From: Epiperipatus broadwayi
Lineage: Eukaryota; Onychophora; Udeonychophora; Euonychophora; Peripatidae
DNA: 64,000 nucleotides
Direction of reading: 5' to 3'
Assembly: GCA_028023455.1 (NCBI GenBank)
Contig: JAQFVV010000036.1
Location: 6,875,576-6,939,575 of the forward strand
Shown one piece after another: positions 35,798 to 49,071 of this stretch (the stretch's first letter is position 1; each line of letters starts with the position of its first letter). Both the position numbers and the translations under genes were made by a program. Under the pieces are notes generated by a model. That model was not told the DNA's origin and made no database searches. It was given only the letters and a program-made list of their open reading frames with translations.

Positions 35798-37082
35798 ATG
35801 GACCAGACGTCTCTTACCGAAGTTTTAGCCAAAGATGAAGAAATGGAAACTCCTTCAGCCGTCTTCAAAATTCTTCTGCAAGAAATTGGTACTAAAAGAA
35901 AAGTTCAAAACAGAAGTTTTGGAGGTAAATCCTGAAGTACAAATTAATTTGTATAAAGAACAAAAATTGAGCAGTGAGATTGAACAATTGAAGAAAAAGC
36001 CAGTAGAAGCTTTGCCAAAATATAACTTTTATTTAGAAAATCGTACTACTAATAATCTTTATCTCATTATCAAACAATTACAGCAAACTTTAGAATCTAA
36101 AAATGAAGAACTCAAAAAAGAGAAGCAAGGATTGGAAGAAAATCTTCGGCAAGAGAAAGTTCTAAATGAAGCACTCAGGAATAAAATTGAAAACTTTTCT
36201 TTAAATCAGTGTGATAAAGACAATTACTTACAGAAATTAATATAGGGTATATGAGCACAGACTTTCACACCACCCACCTCTCTTCACTCTATCTAATAAC
36301 ACTGATACACCTAAACACATATATGCTGAAAAGATAAATAATCACCAATATACGTATTTCATGCTAAGCCAGCAATCATCAGTTGGTCCAGACTATCATC
36401 TTTACACACATATATAGTATAAGTGTTCAGATATATATTAAGATAGACTATCCTCATAGTTTAATGGACAGGCTTCAATCCACTCCACACTCCAACTCTT
36501 CAACCGTCCATCCAATTGAAAATCTGATAATGGAATGCTCAAAGGCCACCCTGAGGCCGAGATTATTGTCACACCCATGTTGACCTAAGGTCAATCTGAA
36601 CCCCACATGTACAGGACATAATCCATTTAATACATATGCAAGGATGGGCAGACATCTCTATAATGTAATAACTGAAACACAGGCTTGTTATATACCTGTG
36701 GTTATATATATGTAATATAGGGTATATGAGCACAGATTTTCACACCACCCACCTCTCTCCACTCTATCTAATAACACTGATACACCTAAACACTTATATG
36801 CTGAAAAGATAAATAATCACCAATATACGTAAAGGAAAAAAGTGAAAGAGCTGCCAGGCATTTAGAAGAAGTTTCGAAGAAATGGGTGATTTTTTGACGA
36901 AGTACTATCCGAATCCCGTTGACCAAAAAGGAAATCTGCTACCTTTTACATTTTTCCGAATCCTTCTAGAGGATTTAATGAATCGGACTGTTGAAGATCC
37001 TCAAAATCCCTGGGTAGAAATTAAAGATAGTTACTGGCCACCACACATTGAATTAGTTTTGCGTTATGGTATAGCCAATTAA
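35798..37082 (+). pseudogene. CENP-K-like gene copy, intronless, with frameshift and insertion
   Basis: CENP-K is a coiled-coil subunit of the inner kinetochore (CENP-H/I/K/M of the CCAN). Frame A from ATG 35798 gives MDQTSLTEVLAKDEEM. Frame B from about 35844 gives WKLLQ and then a coiled coil (EIEQLKKKP, LESKNEELKKEKQGLEENL, LRNKIENFS) to 36243. After a repeat of about 590 bp, the C-terminal part at 36833-37082 has KEKSERAARHLEEVSKKMGDFL and ends DSYWPPHIELVLRYGIAN. The WPP-ELLLR-GIA block is characteristic of CENP-K. The frame change at EEM/W fits loss of two bases. The copy being intronless over more than 200 codons suggests a retrocopy, but no poly-A tail is evident. Confidence 0.75.
36244..36832. 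mobile_element. Family A repeat, copy 2, inserted in the CENP-K-like copy
   Basis: A 112-bp sequence starting GGGTATATGAGCACAGA and ending CACCAATATACGTA occurs at both ends (36245-36357 and 36720-36832) with about four differences. It brackets a unit of about 365 bp related to the repeat at 4745-5103. The arrangement is either a small element with terminal direct repeats or 1.2 tandem units. A GT-AG intron does not explain it. The upstream frame hits TAG at once, and the only donor-like GT before it is in the wrong phase. Confidence 0.7.
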
Positions 37083-38011
37083 TCCTTAATTAAACTGATG
37101 ACTTTTCATTTATAACTTTCGAAACTGAAAAAATATTAAAATTATAAAAATTGTATTAGAAATAGAAATTTACGTTACTTTCATTTTCATATATTTAATT
37201 TTAGTTTTTACTTCTTTTAAAAAAAAATGTATGTTTTATTGTTTGAGAAATGTATTTTAATTAAATGTCAATGATAATTGCATTTTAACTTTGAAATATT
37301 TTTTTTTATCTCTGTGATTAATGGAAATTAAAGTTTATAAATTTTTTTTGAACATCGTATGGAAAATTTGGCTACTAAATTTTTTTTTTGTTTACTGTAT
37401 GAAAGTGAAAAGAAAATTGGGATGAAAGATGGATTTAATTGGATTTGGAAAGAACGGGAAGAATATTGATAACGTTTGGACAGTGTTTCATTACACCATC
37501 TTAAATATAAAAGAAAAAAAAGTCTGTTACTGCAAAGAGGCTTTAAAACTAAGTTGTACGTAAGATTAAATGGTTTTTAATATGTTTGCTGTTAAAGAAT
37601 TTTTTAATTTAAGAATAAATGATTTGTTTGAGAAGATAACGTTTTTGACGCGTAAGATTAGAAAACACGTTTGTCGATCGTCATTAACTGAAAAGTTTTT
37701 CTCCTTTTGAATAAAGGGGTTTAAAGAGTAATAGAGAAAGCATAAAGTTAAATATAGAGTAGGATGTGGTTACCATCTTGTATCTATTAAATACTCGAGC
37801 TTTTGGTAGATGGCTCTGGAGTAGAGTATACAGAATTGTACTTAAAAAAACAAATATTTGGCCTAATCTTTTTTTGAAAAATAACTAAAAAAAAAAAAAC
37901 TAAAGCAAAATTGCAAAAAAACAAATCAAATAATGCCAAAAATAATAAAGCACAGTTCAATAAAAAAAATTTTTTTAAATTGTCTTAAACCTAGGCCTTT
38001 ATCGAGTAATG

Positions 38012-38130
38012 AACAAATGCTAATAAAATGCCGAGAGGTCATCGCAACAACCTTGCAAGCAAGTAGTTTGTTGCAGACGTTTGTGGGTTCGCATCCCGGC
38101 CGATGCTATGACATGAAAAAAAAGAATATT
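38012..38130 (+). repeat. tRNA-like SINE remnant
   Basis: The sequence contains an A-box-like GCCGAGAGGTC and a good B box (GGTTCGCATCCC), spaced as in long-variable-arm tRNAs, followed by an A-run. The acceptor stem and part of the T stem do not pair. It is therefore a tRNA-derived repeat head or pseudo-tRNA and not a working tRNA gene. Confidence 0.45.
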
Positions 38131-38159
38131 CATAGAAAATATTTGAAACAAAAATAGCA

Positions 38160-38870
38160 AAGTAGATATACACAACTTATAAAAAACGATATTAAAATTA
38201 AGGAAGCAAAAATAAATGGAGATTATTTAAATCAACTAGATTTTGCAGATGATATACTGTAATTGTTTTTGTAAATATTGTTTTAGAGTTTCAAAAAATG
38301 TTTGAAGAGTTATGAGATGAAAATAAATGTAAATGCTAAAAACACGAAAGTAATGTTCAATTAATTTTCTCAAGAAAAAAAAAAAAGATTGATAATGATA
38401 AATCAGATTATGACTACAGATGAAAACATAATAGATAAAATCAATCATAGAATAAATTCATTTTACCATTTCTTATTTATGGTTCTGAAATCTGGACATT
38501 CAACAGAACAAAAATATAGACTTCAGACCACACAAAAATACATGTTAAATGTAGCAAGAGATCAAAAATGATATACATTAGCGAGAGAACAAATGTGTTA
38601 CTGACATCATTGAATAAATTAGAGAGACTATAATAAAAGTTGGACTGGACATATTGCTAGAAGAGATGATAATAAATGGAGAGTTGAAATCTTAAACTAT
38701 TCAATGAAATTTAAAAGACTTAGCATGAGACAACAAGTAAGATATGTGGATGAAATAAGGAAGTGTGCTAGCGTGATATAAGAGAGAAACTAAAGATTGG
38801 AGAAAATGGATTGAACTTGAAGACATTTTTATCCTACAGCAGATTGCTAATAGTTGAAAAATGATGGTAA
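38160..38870 (+). mobile_element. RTE-type LINE, old relic (copy 4)
   Basis: It is a plus-strand, 5'-truncated and heavily mutated copy of the same RTE family. Readable parts are ...NGDYLNQLDFADD near 38215-38250, TDENIIDKINHRINS, TVTTTQKYMLNVARD-like sequence, RTYW/GHIARRDDNKWRVEIL near 38650-38690 and the CAGCAGATTGCTAATAGTTGA end. Many stops and deletions make it far older than copies 1-3. Confidence 0.75.
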
Positions 38871-39429
38871 TTATAGTCCCACATCTTAGAAGAATGAAAC
38901 TTCAGAAAAATTAAGTGAACCATACAATTTAAAATAAAAATTCTATGATGTTCTAGTCTATTAGGTAAAAAGATTTTAATATATTTTTTGTATGAATTTA
39001 TATAAAGCAGTTTTTGAGAGTGATTTCCAGTTAAGGAATTAAGTTATTTTCAAATGGTTTTGAAATTTGAATTGAGGTAAAACATGAAAATTGTTTATAG
39101 CTGAAAGATTTTTCATAAGATATTTTAAAAAAAAATAGATGCTATATTTAGAATAATGTAAATAACTTGCTATGTTCATATGTCTTTGTTAAAATAGATA
39201 CACACATATATAGCTAAAAACAGTTATAAATAATTGTATTAATATATATGCATGTACGATGAAATACACATTCAAAGTTTAAAATAAGTATAATAAAATT
39301 AAAACTGATTGAAGCAATGGATAAAAGAATTGCAGTTTTTTTAATTATGATGTGAGGAAATAAATTAGTTTTTGATGGAATTCCATTCTTATCTCTTTTT
39401 AAAGAATTAATTAATTAATAACTAACAGT

Positions 39430-40420
39430 ATTTTCATATAACGAACATGATACGGCAAGAATTATATGGAAGTAGCAGGTGTGAGGTTAATCTATGGTAA
39501 CAGTATGTTGTGTTAGCAAAGGAGTGTTAGATTATCTAGAAAAAGGATAAAGACATGCATTAGATACAGTGTGGATAGCTAAAAGAGACAATTCAAGGAG
39601 TAATGGGATGATCATGTTTTTATATGAGAAATGCAAAAAGAAAAATGAAAACGTTCAGTAGATTGCAATTTATAAATAATAAGAGAATAGCTAAAATGGT
39701 ATTAATTGGATTATGAATAAAGGTCAGATAAAAAGATGAGAGAAAGATAGTACAATATGCAGATTTGGCTAAAGACTTTCCGTCAGTATACTTGTACATA
39801 GGGTAGGTTGATTGTGTTAGGAAGATGGTTGGGGGTTATAGTGGCAAAGTTTGTAATAGAAGAATATATTAATAAAAAAAATAGGAAGCTGGAGAGATGA
39901 ACTAGTATGGAGAGTGAAAAGACCTTAAATATATGTAGAAGTAAAAAAAATATTGGATATGAGTTAATTTATAATAATAGTAAAGAAGTTAGTTTATTAT
40001 TTAAGGTTTGATCAGGATAGTTAGCAACAAGAGAATATACACAAAGAAATGGAAATTTATTCTGCAGATTATGTAGGAAAGGCGTGGAAAATATTAAATA
40101 GTTGCTAATGGATTGTAAATGTTTATAAGGAGAAAAGGCTATAAATGATGGGAGAATAAATATAGACCAAGTGATTATATAGCAAGAGGCTTCTTGGTCT
40201 TTATGCTGGAATTGGAAAAGAATAAAGGGGATATAGATATAAAGAACATGGGGTGTTTAAAGATGATGTTATGGAAATGGGATAGAGAAGGATGGAGAAT
40301 AAAGAAAAAATGATGGGAATGGAAAATAAGGTGGTCAACAGATTTTCTTAGGCATACTGGCTGAGATTTTTGACTTTAATAAAGGAATAGCCATGTCACA
40401 TCTCAAGATCTTTTATCTAT
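39430..40420 (+). mobile_element. LINE family 2 relic, second copy
   Basis: It aligns along its length with 7290-8235. Shared blocks include TTAGATTATCTAGAAAAAGG, the WTAKEAI-like region, AATGGGATG-TCA, ATGAAAACGTTCAGTAGATTGCA and the tail GTTATGGAAATGGGATAGAG. Stops are present in all frames. It represents only the 3' third of an element. Confidence 0.65.
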
Positions 40421-43400
40421 TCTCATCCCTAAAAAAATCCCATGCTGTCAGCACTTTTTATAGCAAAGATGAGCTTTTTTCAGTTCTGAATTTTTAAGAT
40501 GTCATCCAGCTGTAATCATTACTTCATTTCAATATTTGGTAAATTATTATTCAAATATATTTATTTTATAAACAGTATTTTAAAAGAAAGAAAATCAATT
40601 TTTTAGCATCTTCCCAAATCTGGCATGTAATTTATGGGAAAATGCGAACAGATGCATTAGTTATTTGATAAAGATTGTGAAATATCTTGATGACATTATT
40701 TCAGAGCAGTGAGTTTTTTTAATTAAATATTGCCATTCAAGACATTTATGTAACCATGATTTTAATTTTTATAGATATATTAGATTTTATAAGTTAGTGT
40801 ATTTCATATATCATTTTTATAAGACCCATATATTGTGCCCTTTTGTATGGGTCTCCATAAATTGATGTATCAATCTATTTAAAAAAATTTAAATTTAAGA
40901 TATATTTAACTATATGATGTTAATTTTGTTTATAACAATCTTTTTAAAAGTGTAATTAAAGTAATTCATGAGTGTTTGATATGTAAAATTGTGCTGATGT
41001 TTGAGAGAGACATTTCAATGGGAATGGTAATAGTATATAGTTGGGAAAACTGGCCATAAGCAATACTGCATAAATAAATTTAATAAATAAATGTTTAAGG
41101 TTAAAATTTTAAAAGACAAGTTAAAATTAAATGCATATATTTATTGTTGATAAAAAATTAGGATTTAATAAATGAATATAAATATTTTAATTATTAGTAG
41201 TACATGATAGAAGATTAATATTTGATTTTAATAATATCGAAGTATTATTTTAAAAATTGTTATAATATATTATTTATTTTAAAAAATATTTATTTTTAAA
41301 AAAATGAATTGTTAGTTTATTTTTAGATTATTACAAGCGTCTGTAGCTCTGTTGTAAAAACAGATGTTAATTAGACACATATACACATGCTTGGGAGTTT
41401 TTTTTAGTAAAGTTGCAAAGCTATTTTAAAAATTCTGTTATAAAATTTATAAATATTATTTTGGCTATCATGAAATAAAAATAAAGATAATTAATGTGAA
41501 ATATTAAATCTGATTTTTAAAATACTGCTTTAAAACATAACGAATAAAAATAGACTTAGTTTGTTTATAAAAAATAATCTTATAAAAGTTAAACGTGAAA
41601 TTAAATAAGAAAGAATGTTTTAAAAAATGTTTAATGGATTTAAATAAACGATAAAGATTGATTTAAGAATTTGATAATGTGATAAATAATAAATATTAAA
41701 TAAGTCATTATTTATTTTTAATTCTGTCTTGTTGGTAAAATATGTAAATAAGCTAGCAAGTCGATTGTTTAATTCACCAATCAAGTGGGAGTTTTCTTCC
41801 GGTATAAAACCAAGGTTCAATTGTTCGGAGGGGACTTGTGATTGAAATTCTAAAAGTAAAGAGTGCTATTAGAAATAGCTAAGTAATTATAGACGCTCTC
41901 AAAATCGTTTTAAAATTATAAGAGAGTAGTTTTTTAAAATAATTTATAAAAGTTACCAATAAATATGCAGTGTTAATTTATTGTAGTTCCCTATTGATCA
42001 TTTCCCTATTGAAGCTCAATTTACTATCAAATAATCATGAGGACATCGTATAAGGATAAAATGTATTGGAGACTTTATACTGAAAATTTAACAAACGCTG
42101 GATTGACTAGGAGAGTTATTAGATGCCTAACAGTAATACGTTGGACTTTGTATAAATTTAAAAGCTAATGGTAGTTAAGTTTTATAAAATAGATATTTGA
42201 AAAAATGAGAAATACTTCTTTATGAAGCAAGTATTTGTAAATTATAAATTTAAATATATATCTTGGTAAAGATATAATATGCAACAGTAATTGTATAAAT
42301 ATTTGCCTTGTTAAGTCTTTATGGTTTAAAAGACTACATTTCAATAGTTTTAAAAGGCAAATAAATTGGAAATTTAACAGGTAAAGAAATACCTATAAAT
42401 AAAAAATTATTATATTATTAAAGTCTGAACGCTGGTCGTATATAAGACTCTAAAAATAATCTTACCTAAATATCTGTTACAGAATGCGCAAATATACATG
42501 GATATCCAAATCAATTAAAATAATTAAACAAGAACTTTGTAAATTATAGACTAATTCTAAAAATAATAACTTTTAAATAATAATATTTTTTCCTTAAGAA
42601 GAAATGAATTCGGATCTCATAAACTATTTTAATTATTATTTTCTTCTTATGATGGAACTGACTTTTATTTTATTTTATTTTTTTTTTAAAAAAGAACGTT
42701 TTCATTTTATTTCATAAAAACTTTTAAAAACACGTGATGTACCGGAAAAGGAAGTAATGTTTGGTGAAAATTTGTGCCTAGGAAAAAGAACAGTATAGTT
42801 GGAAGAAGACACCGTTGGATGTTATGTAATATGTTTTAATTATTAACTAACATAAATATTTAATTAATTATTAATTTATTGAAAGATAGGAAAGGTACAT
42901 TTATATTTTTTTTTTAAAAGTAATAACTAAATATTAATATAATTTTTTATTGCATAAAGTTTGTTTTATAATTATACAACACGTAATATTTTAAAGAATA
43001 ATTGTTGAGTGTAAATGTGAAATTATTTTGTAAAACTGAAATCTTGGAGGACATCGTGTGACGGACTGGACATTGAAGTATCATTTATGGTAAAAAATTG
43101 TGTAATAATAATAATAATTTGATGTATTTACTATGTTTTCTTTAGATCAACCAAATGTTATATGATTATTGAATGAATGTATTAATGTTTAAATAATATA
43201 CACGTACAAGATTAATAATAGCAATTTTATTTTAATATGCATATTTTAAATTGATGATGTAAATTTAATACAACATAATATGATACCTTAGAAATAATTA
43301 TATGATTCTTTCGTGAATGAATTTCAATGTTTCTGTTCCAATATTAGAAATCAGATTTATTATACTAGTGTAAGTTTTTTTTTTTTTTTCTTTTAAAGTT

Positions 43401-45339
43401 AGTAAGAAGTATATAAAGTCTATATTTTATTTTTATTTTTATTAGATAAGTTACGTTAATTTTACATAGAAATTTATATTTTTGATTGAAGGCTTATTGT
43501 AAATAGAGGATGAGGTATAGGAGAGTTTGGATCGTTATTATTTTTGTTTTAAAATTGGTCATTTGTTTTTCTGAAATTAAATAAGGTTAAAATGACTTTT
43601 GTAGGTAGTAGTTTTATAAAGGAATAAGAATAATAAGTAAAGAAAAGTAATGATTTTAAAATGGAAAAGAATCATAGAATTTTATTTAACATTATACTTT
43701 ATAAAAGTTGAAATTATTGAATAATTTTAAAATTTTTTTTTTTTTAAAAGTATATATACATATTGCATATTTTAATAAGGCATGTAGTATGACATTATAT
43801 CGGAATGAAATAAACAGTGATAGTCAATAATTGTTATTATACTACAAAGTTATATCAGTTTATACATTAATTAATATTTGAGTCATACTGATAATAGATG
43901 TAATATAGCCTTATACATTATAATATAAATAACAGTAGGATTTAAGTGAAATAGCATTTAAATTATTAAAGTTGGTTTATTTACATACATGCTACATGAA
44001 TGATATTTCACATAAAACCGTTTCCTGTATTAATTGATGATAAATGATGTTTATTAAAATTTAAAGTCCTAGACTAGATTAAATGTTATTGATAGAACAT
44101 TTAATAAATGTATAAATTATCTATTTATGATTATGGAAATAATAACAGTGTAAAGAAAACTTGTATTATTATTTTTTTTATTTTTGTTTATTTTCTTTAG
44201 TTCCATTTAAATGTAAATAGTGTAAATAAATTATTTGTTAAAGTTGATGTAAATAAATTTGTTAAGTTGTTTAAAAGATGTGTTGAATTCATTATTTTAC
44301 ACCACAGCATTTGACAACAGATAATTTGAATGTACATAATATTTGCACAATATGAACTTATTATTATTATTATTTTAGAAAGAAACACAATATTTTCTTA
44401 ATATAATTTATAGAAATTGATTGACATTAACATATAATATTACAATGGTCATAAAGTAATTATAATGCACAGTATAAGAGTATAATACTATTTATTGCCA
44501 CAAATTGTTAAATTATAAGAATTTAGTATATTTTAAAATTAAGATACTATATGGAAATGAAAGACATGTATATGATTTACTTATTTTCTTAATGACTAAT
44601 AGTATAATAGAATAGATAAGATTAAGATTTACCCTAAAGATTATTATTGTTAGTGATTATTATTAGAATAAGTTAGGTGTATTTAGGTTTGATATTAAAT
44701 CCCTTATCATTCCTATCTACATGAATTATTATTACTTTAAGATAATTAGAAGAACCTGAGATCATTTTAATTATATTTCCTTAACAATAGATTGAGATTT
44801 ATTTATCTATTATTATTAAAGATAATTCATTTATAAAAGTCATAAGAATGCTGTAGAGTTAGTAATGAGATAATAAAGAGGTAATAGTATTCTTATGCCA
44901 TTGAGATAGTGTCTTGGAGAGACATTGACTCAATGTAAATCTGATTACCAATTGTAACTTCACTTCACAGTCTCATGATTTTAGTAAATATTTATTTAAT
45001 TAGTACATAATATTGAACTATATTAATTTTTGATAAGTTTGTAATAAATCTGATAAGTTATAATATTATAAAAATATATTAAAAATAATTGTACATATTT
45101 TAGCTGAGCATAATGATTTAATTGAGCTAGTCATATTTTAAATTATATCATATACCGAGAAGTGAGGGTACAATATATATATATATAATAGATGTTTTAT
45201 AATGCATTAATATTTCAATTTTTTTATATATACTCAGCTCAGTGGAATATACTCTGTAAAAATAGGAATGTGTGAAATAGTAATCGAAGTATAGCTACAT
45301 TGTGGCTAACTGGTATTTAATGTCTGTTATCAAAAATTA
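40421..45339. other. AT-rich non-coding DNA
   Basis: This is almost 5 kb of AT-rich sequence with short microsatellites (for example TA repeats near 45170-45190, and ATT repeats near 44360) and no supported gene. A GC-richer patch around 41750-41840 has a short minus-strand open frame (41620-41820) without recognisable motifs. Confidence 0.5.
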
Positions 45340-45451
45340 AGTTCAGTTAATAGATGACCTTTTTATTAAATTTATATTTTAAATACATATTTGTATTTGC
45401 TCAAAAGATTTAGCAACACCAAAATATTAAAAACTAAGTAATAAAAAGATA

Positions 45452-46064
45452 AAACTCTCTATACGTATTGCCATTCAATGCAAGCCAGAGTAATTAATGG
45501 ATGCCAGACTTGGGCATAAAATCCCCATCTGTCTACTCATTCAATATCCCCAGACTAGTTATGGCTTGTGGCCTTCATCAGTGAGGAGCCTTGGATCTGA
45601 GATCACTGCACCTAGATCTTAGGATCTAATGCAACCCTCCAGCAGCCACCTTTTATCTCAACTACAAAACTATAAGTCTTAAATTGAAAACACCAAAATA
45701 TTTTCAATCCAAGCTCATCAGCTTATATTGTCAAAACAGTCTGAACTCAGTTCAGTACCTATACATTTTGGTTTTTTAATAACCATAGCCACCATTATCC
45801 TATTACACAGGATTGGCTGCTGGAGCGTTGCATTAGATTCTAAGATCTAGGCACAGTGCTCTCAGATCCAAGGCTCTTCACTGACGAAGACCACAAGCTA
45901 GAAACTAGTCTGGGGATATTGGATGAGTAGGTATTAGATGGGGATTTTATGCACAAGCTTTCTGGCATGCATTGAATGGCAATACTATAGAGAGTTTTGT
46001 CTGTTTTAATAATAATTGTAAGCCAGTATAAGAAATGGTGATCATGTGATGTCTATTGGCTTAA
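45452..46064. mobile_element. Family B foldback element, copy 5
   Basis: Both arms are present. The left arm runs from ATAAAACTCTCTATACGTATTG to the CAGCAGCCACC block. The right arm runs from GGCTGCTGGAGCGTTGCATTAG to ATGGTGATCATGTGATGTCTATTGG. A middle of about 150 bp is less alike than in copy 3. It sits inside a unit of the 45-57 kb repeat array. The right arm carries the hammerhead-like core at about 45876-45920, with ACTAGT intact. Confidence 0.8.
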
Positions 46065-46145
46065 TAAGAGGATGTGTGTAAGATAAAATATTAATCTTAC
46101 CAATCCTGGGAAAATACCTATTTCTCATGAGGTAACATTGGAAAT

Positions 46146-49068
46146 CATTATCAACCATTATCAATCCACTGCAGGATGAAGGTCTCTCCAAGTTTAATCC
46201 TTCTTCTTCGATCTTTAGCTTCTCTTCTCCACATCACCCCTGCACACTTTCTTATTTCATCCATCCATCTCACATGTGGTCTCTTTCTGGGTCTTTTACA
46301 ATCTCTTGGAATACAGTTTAAAATTTCAATTGTCCATCTATTATCATCTCTTCTAGTAATATGTCCAACCCAACTCCACTTCAATCTTTTAATTTTTTCA
46401 ATGAGGTCAGTAACACCTGTTTGTTCTCTTACCCATACATTGTGTTTTCGATCTTTTCTTGTTACTCCCAACAAAACATCTCTCCATACTTCTTTGAGTG
46501 GTCTGAAGTCTCTGTATTGCTCTTTTATTGAGTGTCCAAGTCTCAGATCCATAAGTAAGAACTGGTAAAACACATTTGTTAAAAACCTTCCTTTTCAAAC
46601 ACATAGGCATATTTCCTTTTAGTATCAAGTTATTTCTACCAAAAGCTCTCCAACCAAGTTTAATTCTATGATTAATTTCCTCCATTGTGTTTCCATCTGT
46701 ATTAATAATCTGACCAAAGTATTAGTAACTGTTAACTTCTTCTAATTCATCATAATCAATCTTTATTTTCATATTTTGAGCAAGTCGATTAAATATTACT
46801 TTGGTCTTTTTAACATTTATCTTTAGTCCTACTTTCATCTGATAATTCCTGCAACATTTCCTGCAGCTCTGAAGCATTATTTGCAAAAACAACTACATCA
46901 TCTGTGAAATCTAAATGACTTAAATAATCTCCATTTACTTTCTCTGATTTAGTTTCCCATTTTAATCCACAAAATACTTCTTGCAGCACTGCTGTAAAAA
47001 GTTTTGGAGATATGGAGTCACCTTGTCTTACACCTTTCTCAATGTTGACTTTCCCAGTATCATTATGTAATCTTATTGTTGCTATTGCATTTTTATAAAT
47101 ATTCTTTCAAATATGACAATATCCTGGATCTATACCTTGATGATCCAATGCTTTAATCACTGAAGAAATGTTTATAGAATCAAATGCCTTTTCATAATCT
47201 ACAAATCCAAAACATAATAACAACTCATATTCATTTGTCCTTTCTATAACTTCTCTCAATACCTGAATATGATCTACTGTACTAAAACCATTTTTAAATC
47301 CAGCTTGTCCTCTTGGTTGGTGGAAATGCAATGTTCTCTGTAGATGAGTTGTAATTATCTTGGTAAAATTTTTATATAAAACTGATAAAAGGCTGATAGG
47401 TCTGTAATTTCTAATATCTTCTTTATCACCTTTTTTAAATATTAATATTATTACTGCATTCTTCCAATCATCCGATACATCTTTATCATTTAGACATTTA
47501 GTATATAACTTTGCTAAAAAAATTTCTGTTTCTTCACCTGCTTCTTTTAATATATCAATTATAATTCCATCATTACCTGAAGCCTTTCCTTTCTTCATAC
47601 ATTTAATTGCATTTCTCACTTCTTCATTTAAAATTCTGGGCAATTTGGAAGATGTAATAGATATAGGAGGTACTTGTTCTTTATTACTATATAATTCTTG
47701 ATAAAAATTTTCTAACAATTTCATGATGTCATCTCTCTTTTTAGTAATAATTCCATCTTTTTTTCTTATTGCAGATATAAATTTCCTACCAATATCAAAA
47801 TGTTGTTTTATATTCTTAAGACTTTTATTTTCTTCTACAGCTTTTCTTGCTAGTTCACAGTTATACTTTCTTATATCATTTTCAACTCTTTTCCGCACCA
47901 TTTTACAAAATTCGAGATATTCAATTCTTTTTAATGCATCATTTTTGTATATCTTCATATTTCTTCTTTTCTTCATAGATTCTCTAGTCTCAGTAGAAAT
48001 TTTATTGGTCAATTGCTGCTTTTTTCTACCAGCTATCTTTGTTACAGTTTTTAAAAGTGTATCAGTTATTTTCATATTAATATCATTCAAATCTGAATCA
48101 TGTTCAAAATCTACTAATACTTGAAACCGATTTGTAAGTTCTAATTTAAATTCATTAGAATGTTTCTGAAGATTAGGAATATCAACTGTAAATATTGTTT
48201 TTCTTAACAATTTTTGTCTTTCTAGTTTTACATTAACACGTATCTTGCACCTTACTAATCGATGATCACTTCCTGTGTTAAATTTATTAAGAACATTACA
48301 ATCTTGAAATATGTATTTCCTGTTAGTCAAAATATAATCCAATTCTGCTGTACCTTCATTTGTATGCTTCCATGTCAATTTTCTTTTAGCATTTTTCTCA
48401 AAAAAAGAATTCATAATATAAAGTTTTTCTTTTTCTGCAAACTCCACAAGTCTATGTCCTCTCTCATTTCTATTACCATAACCAAAATTACCTACAGCAC
48501 TTTCATCTTTCATTTGTTTACCAATTCTAGCATTAAAGTCTCCCATAACAATTTTAAAATGTTGTTTACTCTGATCAAAAGCCTTTTGTACATCCATATA
48601 AAAATCTTCTACTACTTCATCACTATGAGAACTTGTTGGGGCATAAACCTGAATTATCTGCATTTGGTATCTGCTATTAAGTTGTATAACTAATCTTGCC
48701 ACTCTGTCTGATACACCATCAATCTCCACAATATTGTTCTTCCACTTTTTATTTATAATGAATCCTACTCCACTTCTATTTTCAATATTTGTGCCTTTAT
48801 AATAGAATATATGTCCACTTTTTAAATCAATTATCTCTTCACCTTTTCTTCTAACTTCACAAAGTCCAATAATATCCCATTTAATATAAGAGAGTTCTTC
48901 TTCTAATTCTTGCAATCTTCCTTCACTTGAAAGTGATCTGCAGTTGTAAGTACCTAAATAAAAAGTAGTCATCAAATGGCAGCCTGGGTCCGCAATCAGG
49001 GGATTCTTAGCACCCTCTGCCTTCGGCCACCAACCGCTGCCTTGGTTGGTGACTTTACAGCCTTCTGA
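46146..49068 (-). mobile_element. RTE-type LINE, copy 2, near full length
   Basis: It is a minus-strand sister of the 15518-18455 copy, with the same 5' leader (GGTTGGTGGCCGAAGGC) and the same 3' end (rc of CCACTGCAGGATGAAGG), but without a long microsatellite tail. It splits one unit of the repeat array: flank GGTAACATTGGAAAT on one side, flank CATT-GCAAATACTTAGTGTTAA on the other. The 5' half is open, while the 3' third has several frame lesions. Confidence 0.9.
46151..47106 (-). pseudogene. RTE copy 2, remaining RT and C-terminal domain, frameshifted
   Basis: The pieces in successive frames include FTDDVVVF near 46900 (one altered residue in the FADD motif), [48 protein letters not shown] and a final [27 protein letters not shown] with the [18 protein letters not shown] tail. 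Several small indels break the frame, so it is not functional. Confidence 0.8.
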
Positions 49069-49071
49069 CAT
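47107..49071 (-). pseudogene. RTE copy 2 endonuclease plus partial RT frame
   Basis: The 654 residues run in one frame from the leader through the endonuclease ([22 protein letters not shown]) and on through [12 protein letters not shown] to the early RT blocks ([33 protein letters not shown]). This shows that the intact family has one ORF spanning both activities. The frame breaks at about 47107, before the catalytic FADD. The first residues from ATG 49071 lie at the insertion boundary, and the usual start is probably the internal MTTFYLG. Confidence 0.85.

Noticed and set aside
36244-36832. Interpreting the gap in the CENP-K-like gene as a GT-AG intron
   Set aside because: The upstream frame meets TAG at once, and the only donor-like GT before it (CAGTGTGA) is in a different phase from the downstream frame. 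The segment matches a repeat elsewhere.
38012-38130. Functional tRNA gene
   Set aside because: The B box is good, but the acceptor stem does not pair and the T stem is broken.
41620-41820. 66-residue minus-strand open frame (GFIPEENSHLIGELNNRLASLF)
   Set aside because: The N-terminal part looks somewhat protein-like, but there is no family match I recognise, no splice sites and no neighbouring exons.
47723-48693. Plus-strand open frames opposite the RTE copies (also near 16890-18086, 46176-46568 and 60408-60797)
   Set aside because: They are antisense shadows of the RTE coding strand, rich in Phe/Ser/Leu, with no independent motifs.
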